A DNA stretch of 50,740 bases from Acidobacteriota bacterium (GCA_016208495.1 JACQXX010000113.1:1-50740); one strand, 5' to 3'; shown: positions 25,572 to 34,423, counted from the first letter of the stretch. Notes: generated by a model from the sequence alone, not told the origin. Numbers and translations: made by a program.

Positions 25572-26891
25572 CTAAAAGGTCGGGCCAAAAGTGAAAAACA
25601 GCCGTGCGCCCTCGGGGCTTTGGGCCACCAGTATTTTGAAGGCCGTCGTGCGGGACGAGGAAAAGGAAATGCCCCCGCCAAAAGTCGCCGTCAGGTTGGC
25701 GGCGGAAAATTCCGAACGCCGGTTAAAGACCTGGCCGACATCAACAAACCCCAGCGCCTCAATCCCCTGGACGAGCTGGTAGCGGTATTCAGCCGTGCCC
25801 AGCACAGCGTTTTTGCCGTGAAACCGGTACGTGTCATAGCCACGCAGGGTGGTTTGGTCGCCCAGGCGGGCCAGCCGGAAAAACGGAATCCGCGAACCAC
25901 CTTTTTCAGTGTTGAAATCGCCCAGCAGGCGCACCGCCAGCGTCCGCCGTTTGGTCCCGAGCGGCACATACCCCCGCACATCCAGCCGGTAATTGACGAA
26001 ACCGAAGTCACCCCGTCCAACGCTGTCATTGTTGGTGACGCTGAAGTTGCCATAGGCGCCCGTGCGTGGATGGGATGGTTCGTCGCGCCCTTCATATTCC
26101 AAAAACGCCGAGGTTCCGAGTAAGGCCGCTCCTTCCGCCAGTCCGGGAAGGCCGCGCTGGCCAAACACCTCCTGGGTGGTGGCAAAGCGTGGGTCTTTGC
26201 CGTCAAACACCGAATTGCTGGAATAGCTCAATCCCACCCCGGCACGGAGGTTTTTCAGCACGGTGGCCGAAACCGTCACCCCCACCTGCCGTTCCTCCAA
26301 ATTATAGGTTGAACGCTCGGACTTGAGTGAATTGGGGCCAATGCCCCAGAAATCCTCCTCCGGGCGCAACCGATAGGTGCCCGTGAGGCTCACCTGCGCG
26401 CCCAACCGCGACTCCGGAAACGGTTTAAACAGCATCCCACCTGCGGATTCGAGGTACTTTTTGGTGGTGTAGCGGTGTTGGGTGAACAAACTGAATTTTT
26501 TTGACAGCTTGTCGGCGGTCGAGGCATAGAACCCAAAACCGAATCCCGAGCCGTCCCCCAGATTCCCAAAGACCGGATGGATAACCGGGTCCCGCAAAAT
26601 GGCCTCCAGCGGGTTGAGTCCTTTGTTTTCCTCCAAAAAAGTCAGCCCGGCATTGGCTTTTGGCGCGATGGCCCGAAAGGGGGCGAGCAGAATCCGCCCG
26701 AGCAGCGGGGTTTTTTTCGGGAATTTGGTGACGTCAATAATGCGCACGTGCGGCTGGCTGGCTGACGAATCCTCAGCCGCAACTGCGGAAAGGTCCACAA
26801 TGTCATTTGGTGGCGCCGGATTTGGAGTTGGTTCCTGGGCGTACAACCCGGAACATAGCCAGAGCAAGACAATACTTGCCAAAAAATGCAT
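25572..26891 (-). CDS. Omp85/BamA-family outer membrane protein
   Basis: About 439 aa with signal peptide MHFLASIVLLWLCSGLYA. The body alternates amphipathic strands typical of a 16-strand barrel. The Omp85 signature RGYDTYRFHGKNA is near the C-terminus, and the chain ends in TFGPTF, a terminal aromatic that suits BAM-dependent insertion. There are no clear POTRA repeats; a single short N-terminal region of about 100 residues precedes the barrel. This fits the 'surface antigen D15' short branch rather than BamA itself. GAGGAAA is placed before the ATG at 26891. It probably forms an operon with the kinase-like gene downstream. Confidence 0.88.
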   Translation of the reverse strand: MHFLASIVLLWLCSGLYAQEPTPNPAPPNDIVDLSAVAAEDSSASQPHVRIIDVTKFPKKTPLLGRILLAPFRAIAPKANAGLTFLEENKGLNPLEAILRDPVIHPVFGNLGDGSGFGFGFYASTADKLSKKFSLFTQHRYTTKKYLESAGGMLFKPFPESRLGAQVSLTGTYRLRPEEDFWGIGPNSLKSERSTYNLEERQVGVTVSATVLKNLRAGVGLSYSSNSVFDGKDPRFATTQEVFGQRGLPGLAEGAALLGTSAFLEYEGRDEPSHPRTGAYGNFSVTNNDSVGRGDFGFVNYRLDVRGYVPLGTKRRTLAVRLLGDFNTEKGGSRIPFFRLARLGDQTTLRGYDTYRFHGKNAVLGTAEYRYQLVQGIEALGFVDVGQVFNRRSEFSAANLTATFGGGISFSSSRTTAFKILVAQSPEGARLFFTFGPTF

Positions 26892-27041
26892 ATGTATTTC
26901 CTCGTCGTTTGTTGCCTGAGCCATTCACCGCACAATTGAAATTCGATGAACAGTTCTTCAGAGCGCAGGCACGGAGATTTTCCACAGGGGTTCCCTGGTT
27001 TGCTCCGCATACGCTTCCACGCTTCAGCAGTGCAAGATTAT

Positions 27042-28421
27042 TCAGGCTTCATGTAGCTCAAGTTTGGACGACAGCGGCAGGCGAACCGAAAAGCGGGTTT
27101 CCCCCGGTTTTGAAAAACACCGAATATCGCCGCCGTGTCGCCGGATGATGCGCCAGACAATATCAAGCCCCAATCCGCTCCCATCACCCATCGGTTTGGT
27201 CGTGAAAAACGGCTCGAACATGCGTGATTGGATTTCCGGCGGGATGCCCGGCCCATCGTCAATGATTTCAACCAACACACTGTCGCCCTCGGTGCTGGTC
27301 CGGACCGTCAGGGTGCCGCTTCCATCGAGCGCATCCAGGGCATTGTCAATCAAATTGGTCCAGACCTGATTGAGTTCGCCCACGGCCACCATCACGAGTG
27401 GAAGCTGCGGGTCAAATTGACGGACCACGGTCACGCCCCGCTTGAACTGGTGGGCAAACATGGTCAACGTGTTGTCAATTCCTTCGTTCAGATTGGCTTC
27501 CTGGACGGCTGCCTGGTCCATATAGGAATAGGATTTCACCGCCTTGACGACCTTTAAAAGGCGGTCGGCGGCTTCCTCGATGTCGCCAATGATGCGGGCG
27601 GCGGTCAGGTCGGCTGCCAGCCGGGCCACCGTTTCCGGAAAACAATCCCCGGCGGCGTTTTTTTCCAGGGATTTCAGGTCGGCGGGTGACAAACCGCAGG
27701 CGACCAGAGTTGGTGCCAGATTCCAGGGTTCCGCGACCTCCTGCGCTTCCAGCCAGGCGGAAAGCGCGTCTTCCAGGTCGCTCTGGGTAATCGGGTCCAG
27801 CCGAAGCGGTGGCCCTGAGAGTGCCCTGGTCCGTAGTTCGGTATAGGGGTTCGAGACTGGCGAGTCCGGGCCGGTCACCGCAGCGGAAAGTCGTGCCAGC
27901 ACCCCGCGCAACTGTGAGGCCGCCCGGATAATGGCCGCCGCCGGATTGTTCAGTTCATGGGCCAATCCGGCTGAGAGCTTGCCCAGCGCAGCCAGTTTTT
28001 CGCGCTGATGAAACGCCGCCATAACCTCGGGACGCCGGTGAATCAAGGCCGGCATAATGATTGAGGCAACCGAGGGACATTGGCTCACCAGTTTTTTCAA
28101 CCCGGCGATGGGAATCTGCAAGGCGTTGACCGCCGTCATGGCGCGGGCAGTCGCAAAGGCCCGGTCGTCGGTGAAAATGCCGATTTCACCCGTGAACTGG
28201 CCGGCTTCGTGGGTGACCAGAGTCAGTTCCCCACCGCTCACCCGTTTGGTGACCCGGACCTTGCCGGAAAGCAGCACAAAAAAACAATCGGAGCCGGGGT
28301 CACCTTCGGAAAACAGTCGTTCGCCAATTTCAAAGTGAAGTTCTGAGCCGTACTGGCGCAGGCAGTCCAGGTCTTCGGGAGTCAGTTGCGGGCAAAGGGA
28401 ATCGTATTGAGGATCGTTCAT
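27042..28421 (-). CDS. histidine kinase with N-terminal cyclic-nucleotide-binding domain
   Basis: 459 aa, no membrane segment. Residues 10-115 are a CRP-type cNMP-binding domain (FEIGERLFSEGDPGSDCFFVLLSGKVRV...GEIGIFTDDRAFATARA). The dimerisation helix carries the H box AGLAHELNNPAAAI (His155). A linker of about 150 residues follows. Then comes the HATPase domain with N box NLIDNALDAL, G1 DDGPGIP and G2 GSGLGLDIV. It is a soluble cytoplasmic kinase sensing a small molecule or the redox state. It lies just downstream of the REC-reductase fusion on the same strand, which carries the receiver domain it probably phosphorylates. The ATG at 28421 starts MNDPQYDSL. A heptamer-headed element lies upstream of its start. 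Confidence 0.92.
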   Translation of the reverse strand: MNDPQYDSLCPQLTPEDLDCLRQYGSELHFEIGERLFSEGDPGSDCFFVLLSGKVRVTKRVSGGELTLVTHEAGQFTGEIGIFTDDRAFATARAMTAVNALQIPIAGLKKLVSQCPSVASIIMPALIHRRPEVMAAFHQREKLAALGKLSAGLAHELNNPAAAIIRAASQLRGVLARLSAAVTGPDSPVSNPYTELRTRALSGPPLRLDPITQSDLEDALSAWLEAQEVAEPWNLAPTLVACGLSPADLKSLEKNAAGDCFPETVARLAADLTAARIIGDIEEAADRLLKVVKAVKSYSYMDQAAVQEANLNEGIDNTLTMFAHQFKRGVTVVRQFDPQLPLVMVAVGELNQVWTNLIDNALDALDGSGTLTVRTSTEGDSVLVEIIDDGPGIPPEIQSRMFEPFFTTKPMGDGSGLGLDIVWRIIRRHGGDIRCFSKPGETRFSVRLPLSSKLELHEA

Positions 28422-28437
28422 AGGTTTTTGGAAAATG

Positions 28438-28542
28438 ATACCAGTTTGTAGTCAGTAGATCGTAGTCAGTGGTTCACTAACTTCAATTGATTGAATTACT
28501 TGACTGTTTTCTAATCCGATCACTTCATTCAAAAATGGGATG
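28438..28542 (+). repeat. heptamer-headed element, AGTCAGT copy between the REC-reductase and kinase genes
   Basis: It begins ATACCAGTTTGTAGTCAGTAG, continues GGTTCACTAACTTCAATTG, and ends TTCAAAAATGGGAT, an imperfect inverse of the start. 105 bp. It occupies nearly all of the gap between two genes that are otherwise likely co-transcribed. The right end stops 2 bases before the REC-reductase stop codon. Confidence 0.8.
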
Positions 28543-28544
28543 AG

Positions 28545-30200
28545 TCACCGAACCATGGTGAGATATTGATGGACAAACTGGACGGCAATCGAGCCCTGCC
28601 CGACGGCTGAAGCCACCCGTTTCACCGAGTTTGCTCGAACGTCACCCGCGGCCAACACCCCCGGCAGGCTGGTTTCAAACAAAAACGGTTCCCGGTTATT
28701 GAACCCTTTGGGCATCCGGCCCTCCCGGCGCAGGTCCAGCCCCGTCAGAATGAATCCATGTTCGTCCCGCCGGATGGTTTCAGGCAGCCATTGGGTATGC
28801 GGATGCGCCCCAATGAAGATAAACAGAGAAGAAGCTGGAACCGTTTCCTGGGTGCCGGTCCGGATGTCGGCAATCGTCAGCGTTTCCAGGTGCTCGGTGC
28901 CGGAAACCCCGACAATCTGTTTGCAGCACTGGACCTCGATGTTGGGTGTGCTGGCAATCTGTTCAATCAAATAGTGGGACATACTCTGTTCCAGCCCATC
29001 GGCCCGGACCAGCATGTATACCTTGCGGGCAAACCTGGAGAAGTGCATGGCGGCCTGCCCCGCCGAGTTGGCCCCGCCCACAATGTAGACATCTTCGTCA
29101 CGGCAAGAAATCGCCTCGGTCAAAGCCGCGCCGTAGTAAATCCCCGCGCCTTCCAAATGGTCGCTTCCGGGAATATCGAGCTTCCGGTAGGACACCCCGG
29201 TGGCGATGAGGACCGCATAACAGTTGAGTTCCGTTCTGTTGGCAAGTTTGACTACCCGATACGGGTCGGTTGCCACAATATCAACCGCCGTTTGCGGCGT
29301 CAGGATGTCCACCCCAAACCGCCTGGCCTGCGCCACCGCCCGGCGAGCCAGGTCGTCACCGCTCAAACCGGCTGGGAACCCAAGGTAGTTTTCAATCCGG
29401 GAACTGGTGCCGGCCTGTCCGCCCGGCGCGTGTTTTTCGACAATCACGGTCCGCAACCCTTCCGACGCGCCATAGACGCCAGCGGCCAATCCGGCGGGAC
29501 CGCCGCCGATGATGACCAGGTCATAAAACTCGTTTTGGGCGTTGCGGTTGAGGCCAATCCGCTCGGCGATGTGTTCCGGCGTAGGGGCTGACATCACGTC
29601 GCCGCCCGGAAAGATCACCAGTGGAAGCATGGTTTCGGTGCCCAGCGAGGCGCGCAACTGCTGGGCCTCCTCACTGAGATCAAGGTCGAGCCACTGGTAC
29701 ACAACCAGGTTCCGGGCCAGGAATTCCTTTAACCGGTGGGTGGCCGGAGACCAGCGATGTCCAATCACCCGGACTCCTTCAAAAGGTGCGACGAAGGTAT
29801 CGCCCCAATCTTCCAGCAGGTCTGCCAGTGCCGGATAGAGATGCTCCTCCGGTGGATCCCAGGGCTTGGTGAAGTAATAATCAAGCTTGACCTGGTTGAT
29901 GGCCCGAATAGCGGCGTCGGTGTCGGCATAGGCGGTTATCAGCGCCGTTTTGGCATCCGGATAAAACTGCCTGGCCGCCTCCAGAAATTCGACTCCGCTC
30001 ATGTGCGGCATTCGCTGGTCCGAAAGCAAAAGGGCGACCGATTCACCCCGGATTTTCAGCTTTCTCAGCACCTCCAGCGCGGTTGCGCCGGAATCCGCGC
30101 GCAAAATCCGGAATTCACTTCCGAACCGTCGCCACAGGTCACGGTAGATGACTCGCAATACCTGCGGATCATCATCAACTATCAGTAAAATTGGTTTCAT
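28545..30200 (-). CDS. response-regulator receiver fused to a thioredoxin-reductase-like FAD oxidoreductase
   Basis: 551 aa. Residues 1-125 are a receiver: acidic DDD (9-11), phosphoacceptor Asp61 in LLSDQRMP, and Lys112 in FTKPW. Residues about 130-215 look like a thioredoxin-fold module without a CxxC pair (VYQWLDLDLSEEAQQL). Residues about 230-551 are thioredoxin-reductase-like: FAD motif IIGGGPAGLAAG, IENYLGFP, NAD motif VGGANSAGQAA, and AAGDVRA near the end. The redox-active CxxC expected in TrxB is absent, so the usual disulfide chemistry seems impossible. Phosphorylation may control a flavin oxidoreductase or redox sensor. The adjacent cNMP-binding kinase is the probable partner. Confidence 0.92.
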   Translation of the reverse strand: MKPILLIVDDDPQVLRVIYRDLWRRFGSEFRILRADSGATALEVLRKLKIRGESVALLLSDQRMPHMSGVEFLEAARQFYPDAKTALITAYADTDAAIRAINQVKLDYYFTKPWDPPEEHLYPALADLLEDWGDTFVAPFEGVRVIGHRWSPATHRLKEFLARNLVVYQWLDLDLSEEAQQLRASLGTETMLPLVIFPGGDVMSAPTPEHIAERIGLNRNAQNEFYDLVIIGGGPAGLAAGVYGASEGLRTVIVEKHAPGGQAGTSSRIENYLGFPAGLSGDDLARRAVAQARRFGVDILTPQTAVDIVATDPYRVVKLANRTELNCYAVLIATGVSYRKLDIPGSDHLEGAGIYYGAALTEAISCRDEDVYIVGGANSAGQAAMHFSRFARKVYMLVRADGLEQSMSHYLIEQIASTPNIEVQCCKQIVGVSGTEHLETLTIADIRTGTQETVPASSLFIFIGAHPHTQWLPETIRRDEHGFILTGLDLRREGRMPKGFNNREPFLFETSLPGVLAAGDVRANSVKRVASAVGQGSIAVQFVHQYLTMVR

Positions 30201-30228
30201 TGGAATGTGTCCTTGTTTGTCATATGTT

Positions 30229-30262
30229 TAACATCAGTTTGTAGTCAGTAGTCAGTAATGCC
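30229..30262 (+). repeat. fragment of a heptamer-headed element (AGTCAGT)
   Basis: AACATCAGTTTGTAGTCAGTAG... corresponds to the head of the element at 28438; the tail is missing. It lies 29 bases upstream of the REC-reductase start codon. Confidence 0.6.
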
Positions 30263-30319
30263 AGTTAAGGGTTGAAGTGTTTTTTGGGTTTCATCCCCGT
30301 TGGGATGGAGTAAGGTGAG

Positions 30320-30356
30320 CCGGTGGTCAGCGTCGCTTTGGACGCGCCACCACCGG
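30320..30356 (+). repeat. CCGGTGGT hairpin repeat
   Basis: CCGGTGGT (30320-30327) pairs with ACCACCGG (30349-30356), with an inner GCGTC/GACGC stem around CTTTG. The hairpin at 47626-47660 has the same design (CCGGTGGG...CTTTGAGGC...CCCACCGG). Confidence 0.7.
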
Positions 30357-30380
30357 ATGCGGGTCATCTCCAATCCAAAA

Positions 30381-30428
30381 TGCCCTGCCCGGCCAGCCGC
30401 CGCCTACGGCGGCTGGCCGGGCGGGGCA
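30381..30428 (+). repeat. 22-bp near-perfect GC-rich hairpin
   Basis: Arms 30381-30402 and 30407-30428 are complementary with one G-T type mismatch and enclose the 4-base loop CCTA. It runs directly into a GCATAAG-type repeat. It may act as a strong transcription block or simply be a repeat-element hairpin; no T-run follows. Confidence 0.85.
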
Positions 30429-30655
30429 TAAGCGCCAGGATAAGAAAGCCCGTGTCCTTCCCGTTGGCATTGAACGACGCTCGTGTCGGGCCTGGATCCC
30501 GTCCTGGCCAGGTCCGTGGGCTTCGCACCACGGCTATTACACGACGACCCTTCGGGCCTCAAATCCTTCTCCTGGCGCTTATGGGTTGTGTCCCCTTGTC
30601 TCCCAGTCTCCTGGTCTCAAAAGCGATCAACATTCCTTATCCTGGCACTTTTATG
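30426..30655. repeat. three GCATAAGCGCCAGG-type repeats in the gap before the RND gene
   Basis: Copies are at 30426-30446 (plus, GCATAAGCGCCAGGATAAG), 30565-30583 (minus) and 30632-30655 (minus, GCATAAAAGTGCCAGGATAAG). The last one overlaps the end of the RND gene and supplies its final codons and TAA stop. Together with the hairpins these fill the gap 30201-30636, where no gene is visible. Confidence 0.75.
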
Positions 30656-33600
30656 CCCGTGGCCAGTGCGGCTGCTTCCGGTCCATCCTCCGTGGCCGTG
30701 GCCGTCGTGTCCCACTGAATCAATTTGAGATCGAGGACGAAGATTGAATAGATCACCGGCACCAAGAGTAATGTGATAAAAGTCGCGCAGATCATCCCGC
30801 CCATCTGCGCGTAACACATCGGCTCCCACAACGGTCCGCCGTGCATCGCCAGCGGAACAAGGGCAATCACCAGCGCGAGAACCGTAATCAACACCGGTCG
30901 CAGACGCATAATGCCGGCATCCAGCACGGCTTCCTTCAGCGGTTCGCCTTCCGCGTGCTTTTCTTCAATGAAGTCGAAGAGAACAATGATGTGACTGACG
31001 ATTAACCCGACCAGACTGATGATTCCCAGGAACGCCATAAACCCGAAGGGGGTGCCCATAATCCACAGCGCGACCAGCCCTCCTACAATTCCGTACGGCA
31101 CCGCCGCAAAGACGACAAAGGGCTTGATGGCATTTTTGAACTGATAGACCAGGCTCAGAAAGATCGCAATCACCGAGATCACCAGGACAACCACCAGGTT
31201 TTTAAATCCCTTGACCTGCTCCTCTTCCGATCCGCCGATTTCCATGCGGTACCCAGGCGGGAGCTGATTGGCAAAAGCGGTCAACTGTGGATGGGCAACG
31301 TTCATAATCTCAGACGGCAGGTGACCGGCTTCGGCCATACACGAAACGGTGATGGTGCGAAATTGATTACGCCGGAAGATTTTCTCAGTCTGCATCCCGT
31401 ACTCGACGGCTGAGACCTGTCTGAGCGGCACTTTCTGGGCCCCTTGCAGGGAATACACATAGAGGTTTTGCACGTCGGCCAGTTGCGCGCGCTCCTCCAC
31501 CCGCAATCGTGTCACGACTGGAATCTGCTTATCGCCTTCGCGCAGCACGGTCACCTGTCTGCCATTGATTCCCGCCGCTGAAGAAGCCGCGACGTCGAGG
31601 TTGGTGATTCCCGCCGCGTTTGCGCGGTCAGAGTCGGTTTCAAGTTTGACGGTGAAGCTCTCTTCCCCCCAGTCATCGCGGATGCGCTGAGCGTATGGAG
31701 TGGCGCGCAAGATATCTTTCACTTTTTCCGCTTCCTGGCGCAACGCGGTCATGTCGCTCCCCGTGAGACGAATTTCAACCGGCATCGCGATGGGTTTGCC
31801 CGTATCAAGCTGTCTGACATCAATGCGCGCACCTGGAACCTGCGTGTCCAGCGCCTTTTGGATCAGGCCGATCAGATGGCCGGTGTCATGCTTGTCCTTG
31901 ACTTGAATGATGACCTGCGCGTAATTGAGTTGCTGTAACTCAGGTGAGACTGAGAACCAGAACCGTGGGCCACCACCCCCGACAAAGGTGGTCAGGGATT
32001 CAAGGACTTCATGCGGCTTCCCATTTTTTTCAGCGTGCTCCCGTCCGTATTCGTTGGTCACTTCCCGCACCACTTCCGCTGCGCGTTGAGCGGCTTCCTT
32101 CGTCGCCGAAAGCGGGGCATCTTCCGGCAGCCAGATATCAAGATATGAAAGGTACGAGAGGTCTTTTGGAAAAAAGTCGGTCTTGAGTTGGCTGGCCACC
32201 AGTCCGCCACCCGTCAGGAGGATGAGCGAACCAGCCAGCACCAGCCAGCGGTGAGCAATAGACCATTCACCGATTTTGTAATAGAAGGCCGGAAACCCTT
32301 TTTTTCGTCGTTCCTCAATCGGCGGTTCATGGGTGGGTTTCAACAAAAAATAGCCGAGGAACGGAATGAACGTCATCGCCACGATCAATGCCGCCGCCAA
32401 AGAACAGGTGAGCACAATCGGCAGGCTGTATAAAAATTCGCCCGTGCTCCCAGGCAGGGTCAGAAATGGCAGGTACGCGACGATGTTGGTAATGGTGGCG
32501 AAGATAATCGCCGTGATGAGTTTCGTCGGCCCGAGCCAGGAAGCAATGATCGGCGGCAATCCGCTTGCCATTGAGTTCTTAATCGCATCGCCAGAGACCA
32601 CTGGCACGTCCACCAACAGGCCGAGCGCAATGATCAACGTCGCGATGGAGACCTGCTGCAGATCAATTTTCAGCATGTGCGACATGCCGAAGGTGATAAG
32701 GAGCGTAATGGGGATGGCCAACCCCATCAACAAGGCTGAACGCCAGTCCCAGAATCCGATGAGCGAGACAAGTACCACCAGGATGATCGCCTCATAGAGG
32801 CTGTTCATGAACAGGTCAACGTTTTCAGTGACCTGGCGCGGCTGGTCGGAGGTCCGCGCCAGAATCAGGTCTTCGGGCAACTGTTTTCTGACCTCGGCCA
32901 GTGCGTCGTCAATACTGTGACCAAACTCACCAATGTAGCCGCCCGGACGCATCTGAACCGCGACCGTAATCGCACGGCTGTGGTACCAGTTCCCCTGGGC
33001 ATCGCGCCAATCATAGAAATTCAGGAACCTCGGCGGGCTGTCATACCCGCGCTCAATGTCCACCAGGTCACGCAGGTACACCGGTGCCCCCTGATCCGTG
33101 TGGGCGATGGCCACATCGCCAATCTCCTTTTCACTTTTAAATTCGCCGGAAGGATCAATGGTAAAGGTCTTGCCCACCGCTTCGAGTTGCCCCCCTGCCG
33201 TGGTGATATTGCGGGCGCCCAGAATATTCGGCAAATCTCCAGGCTGCAGACCATAGGAAGCAATGCGCTCCTGGGAATACCGGAGAAAGACCCGCTCCGG
33301 CAAAATTCCCGAGCGTGACACCTTTGACGCTTGTGGGACGCTCTTGAGTGTTTTCTCGATGAGATCCGTGAAATCATCCATCTCGCGGTAGCTGTATTTG
33401 TCACCTGCCACCTGGCTCAGCTTTGAACGGGCTTCGGTGAGGTCGCGGATAACCACTGGTTGCCAGCTATCCGGGTGAAAATCCGTCGCCTGCAGCCGCT
33501 CGTTGGTAAATTGCCGGGTGTGGTTGAGCAAGATTTCATCGCTGGCTTCGGAAACACCGTCCACCCCGATAAATCCTGGCTCAAGAATGACGTGCAGGTC

Positions 33601-34284
33601 GTGCGCCGCGTTCTTCTCTTTCAGGTAATCGGCAAACAGATTGAGCGGGCCCTGCACGACGCGAGGGCTGATGGGATGGGTGAGGCTGATGACAATCGTA
33701 AAGCGTGTTCCGCCTCCCGTCAGCGCCTCCGGCGCCCGATGACGCGTGAGCGCTTCACTCACTGCCTTGGCGCGCAGGTCAACCTCCACCTCACTCACTT
33801 TTGGACTGGCGACGGTGAGCATCAAAGCCGCTGTATCGCCAAAGTCCTTGATGAAGTTCACCGGTCCTACCCCGTCCGGCAAATCATTGATCGAACTGAG
33901 TTTGAGAGCGATGTCATCAAACTCCTTGCCGACCTGACTGCCGGGAAAATTCTCGTCCAGGTCCACGTAGACCATCGAAAAGTTGGTTCGCGAGATCGAG
34001 CGGATTTTATCCACGTTGGCATTTTGCGCGATCTTCTCTTCGATTTTTCTGGTTACCAGTTGCTCGATCTTCTCTGCCTTGGCTCCTGGCCAGACCGTGA
34101 GCGCGACGGCGGTTTTGACCGGGGTGTCTGGATCTTTGCGTTGGGGCATGCTCCGATAGCTATAAAGTCCCCAGACGCAAAGGGCAATCAGCATGACCCA
34201 GGTGATGTGTCGTTGCTCGACAAAAAAGCGGGAAAGGTTCCACTTGCTTTGAATCATCTCGTTGTTGTTCTGACCGTGTGCCAT
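30637..34284 (-). CDS. RND-family efflux permease, unusually long
   Basis: About 1215 aa. Twelve membrane segments in the usual RND arrangement (one at the N-terminus, then blocks near residues 520-680 and 1060-1190). Typical sequences include WPGAKAEKIEQLVTRKIEEKI and VDVPVVSGDAIKN. It drives proton-coupled export through the periplasm with the adaptor and TolC genes just upstream. Family members usually have about 1030-1070 residues. Here about 110-130 extra residues follow position 195 (TRHRAPEALTGGG...KYSYREMDDF) in the first periplasmic domain. AGGGAGAA precedes the ATG at 34284. A longer frame begins at an ATG inside a repeat end. The C-terminus (GIKVPG) and stop come from a dispersed repeat. 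Confidence 0.93.
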   Translation of the reverse strand: MAHGQNNNEMIQSKWNLSRFFVEQRHITWVMLIALCVWGLYSYRSMPQRKDPDTPVKTAVALTVWPGAKAEKIEQLVTRKIEEKIAQNANVDKIRSISRTNFSMVYVDLDENFPGSQVGKEFDDIALKLSSINDLPDGVGPVNFIKDFGDTAALMLTVASPKVSEVEVDLRAKAVSEALTRHRAPEALTGGGTRFTIVISLTHPISPRVVQGPLNLFADYLKEKNAAHDLHVILEPGFIGVDGVSEASDEILLNHTRQFTNERLQATDFHPDSWQPVVIRDLTEARSKLSQVAGDKYSYREMDDFTDLIEKTLKSVPQASKVSRSGILPERVFLRYSQERIASYGLQPGDLPNILGARNITTAGGQLEAVGKTFTIDPSGEFKSEKEIGDVAIAHTDQGAPVYLRDLVDIERGYDSPPRFLNFYDWRDAQGNWYHSRAITVAVQMRPGGYIGEFGHSIDDALAEVRKQLPEDLILARTSDQPRQVTENVDLFMNSLYEAIILVVLVSLIGFWDWRSALLMGLAIPITLLITFGMSHMLKIDLQQVSIATLIIALGLLVDVPVVSGDAIKNSMASGLPPIIASWLGPTKLITAIIFATITNIVAYLPFLTLPGSTGEFLYSLPIVLTCSLAAALIVAMTFIPFLGYFLLKPTHEPPIEERRKKGFPAFYYKIGEWSIAHRWLVLAGSLILLTGGGLVASQLKTDFFPKDLSYLSYLDIWLPEDAPLSATKEAAQRAAEVVREVTNEYGREHAEKNGKPHEVLESLTTFVGGGGPRFWFSVSPELQQLNYAQVIIQVKDKHDTGHLIGLIQKALDTQVPGARIDVRQLDTGKPIAMPVEIRLTGSDMTALRQEAEKVKDILRATPYAQRIRDDWGEESFTVKLETDSDRANAAGITNLDVAASSAAGINGRQVTVLREGDKQIPVVTRLRVEERAQLADVQNLYVYSLQGAQKVPLRQVSAVEYGMQTEKIFRRNQFRTITVSCMAEAGHLPSEIMNVAHPQLTAFANQLPPGYRMEIGGSEEEQVKGFKNLVVVLVISVIAIFLSLVYQFKNAIKPFVVFAAVPYGIVGGLVALWIMGTPFGFMAFLGIISLVGLIVSHIIVLFDFIEEKHAEGEPLKEAVLDAGIMRLRPVLITVLALVIALVPLAMHGGPLWEPMCYAQMGGMICATFITLLLVPVIYSIFVLDLKLIQWDTTATATEDGPEAAALATGIKVPG

Positions 34285-34319
34285 AAATTCTCCCTGTAAT
34301 TCGAAGGTCAAGGCGAGTA

Positions 34320-34423
34320 ATACCATTTTGGGTTCAGGGTATCGGGTTCAGGGTTCAGGGAAATACAATTCTCCCAATGATTTAGCTTTCCCGTAATGCA
34401 ATAGGTTCATTCCAAAATGGTAT
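34320..34423 (+). repeat. reference copy of the heptamer-headed inverted-repeat element (GGGTTCA)
   Basis: The 12-bp ends are perfect inverted repeats: ATACCATTTTGG at 34320-34331 and CCAAAATGGTAT at 34412-34423. Four 7-bp units (GGGTTCA, GGGTATC, GGGTTCA, GGGTTCA; 34330-34357) sit just inside the left end. The tail reads GGGAAATACAATTCTCCCAA... to the right end. 104 bp, non-coding. It fills most of the gap between adaptor and RND genes. Confidence 0.9.

Noticed and set aside
28758-29591. 277-aa ORF antisense to the REC-reductase gene
   Set aside because: Shadow of a well-conserved coding frame.
33460-34299. 279-aa ORF antisense to the RND gene
   Set aside because: The opposite strand encodes a clear RND permease; this frame is a shadow with no family features.
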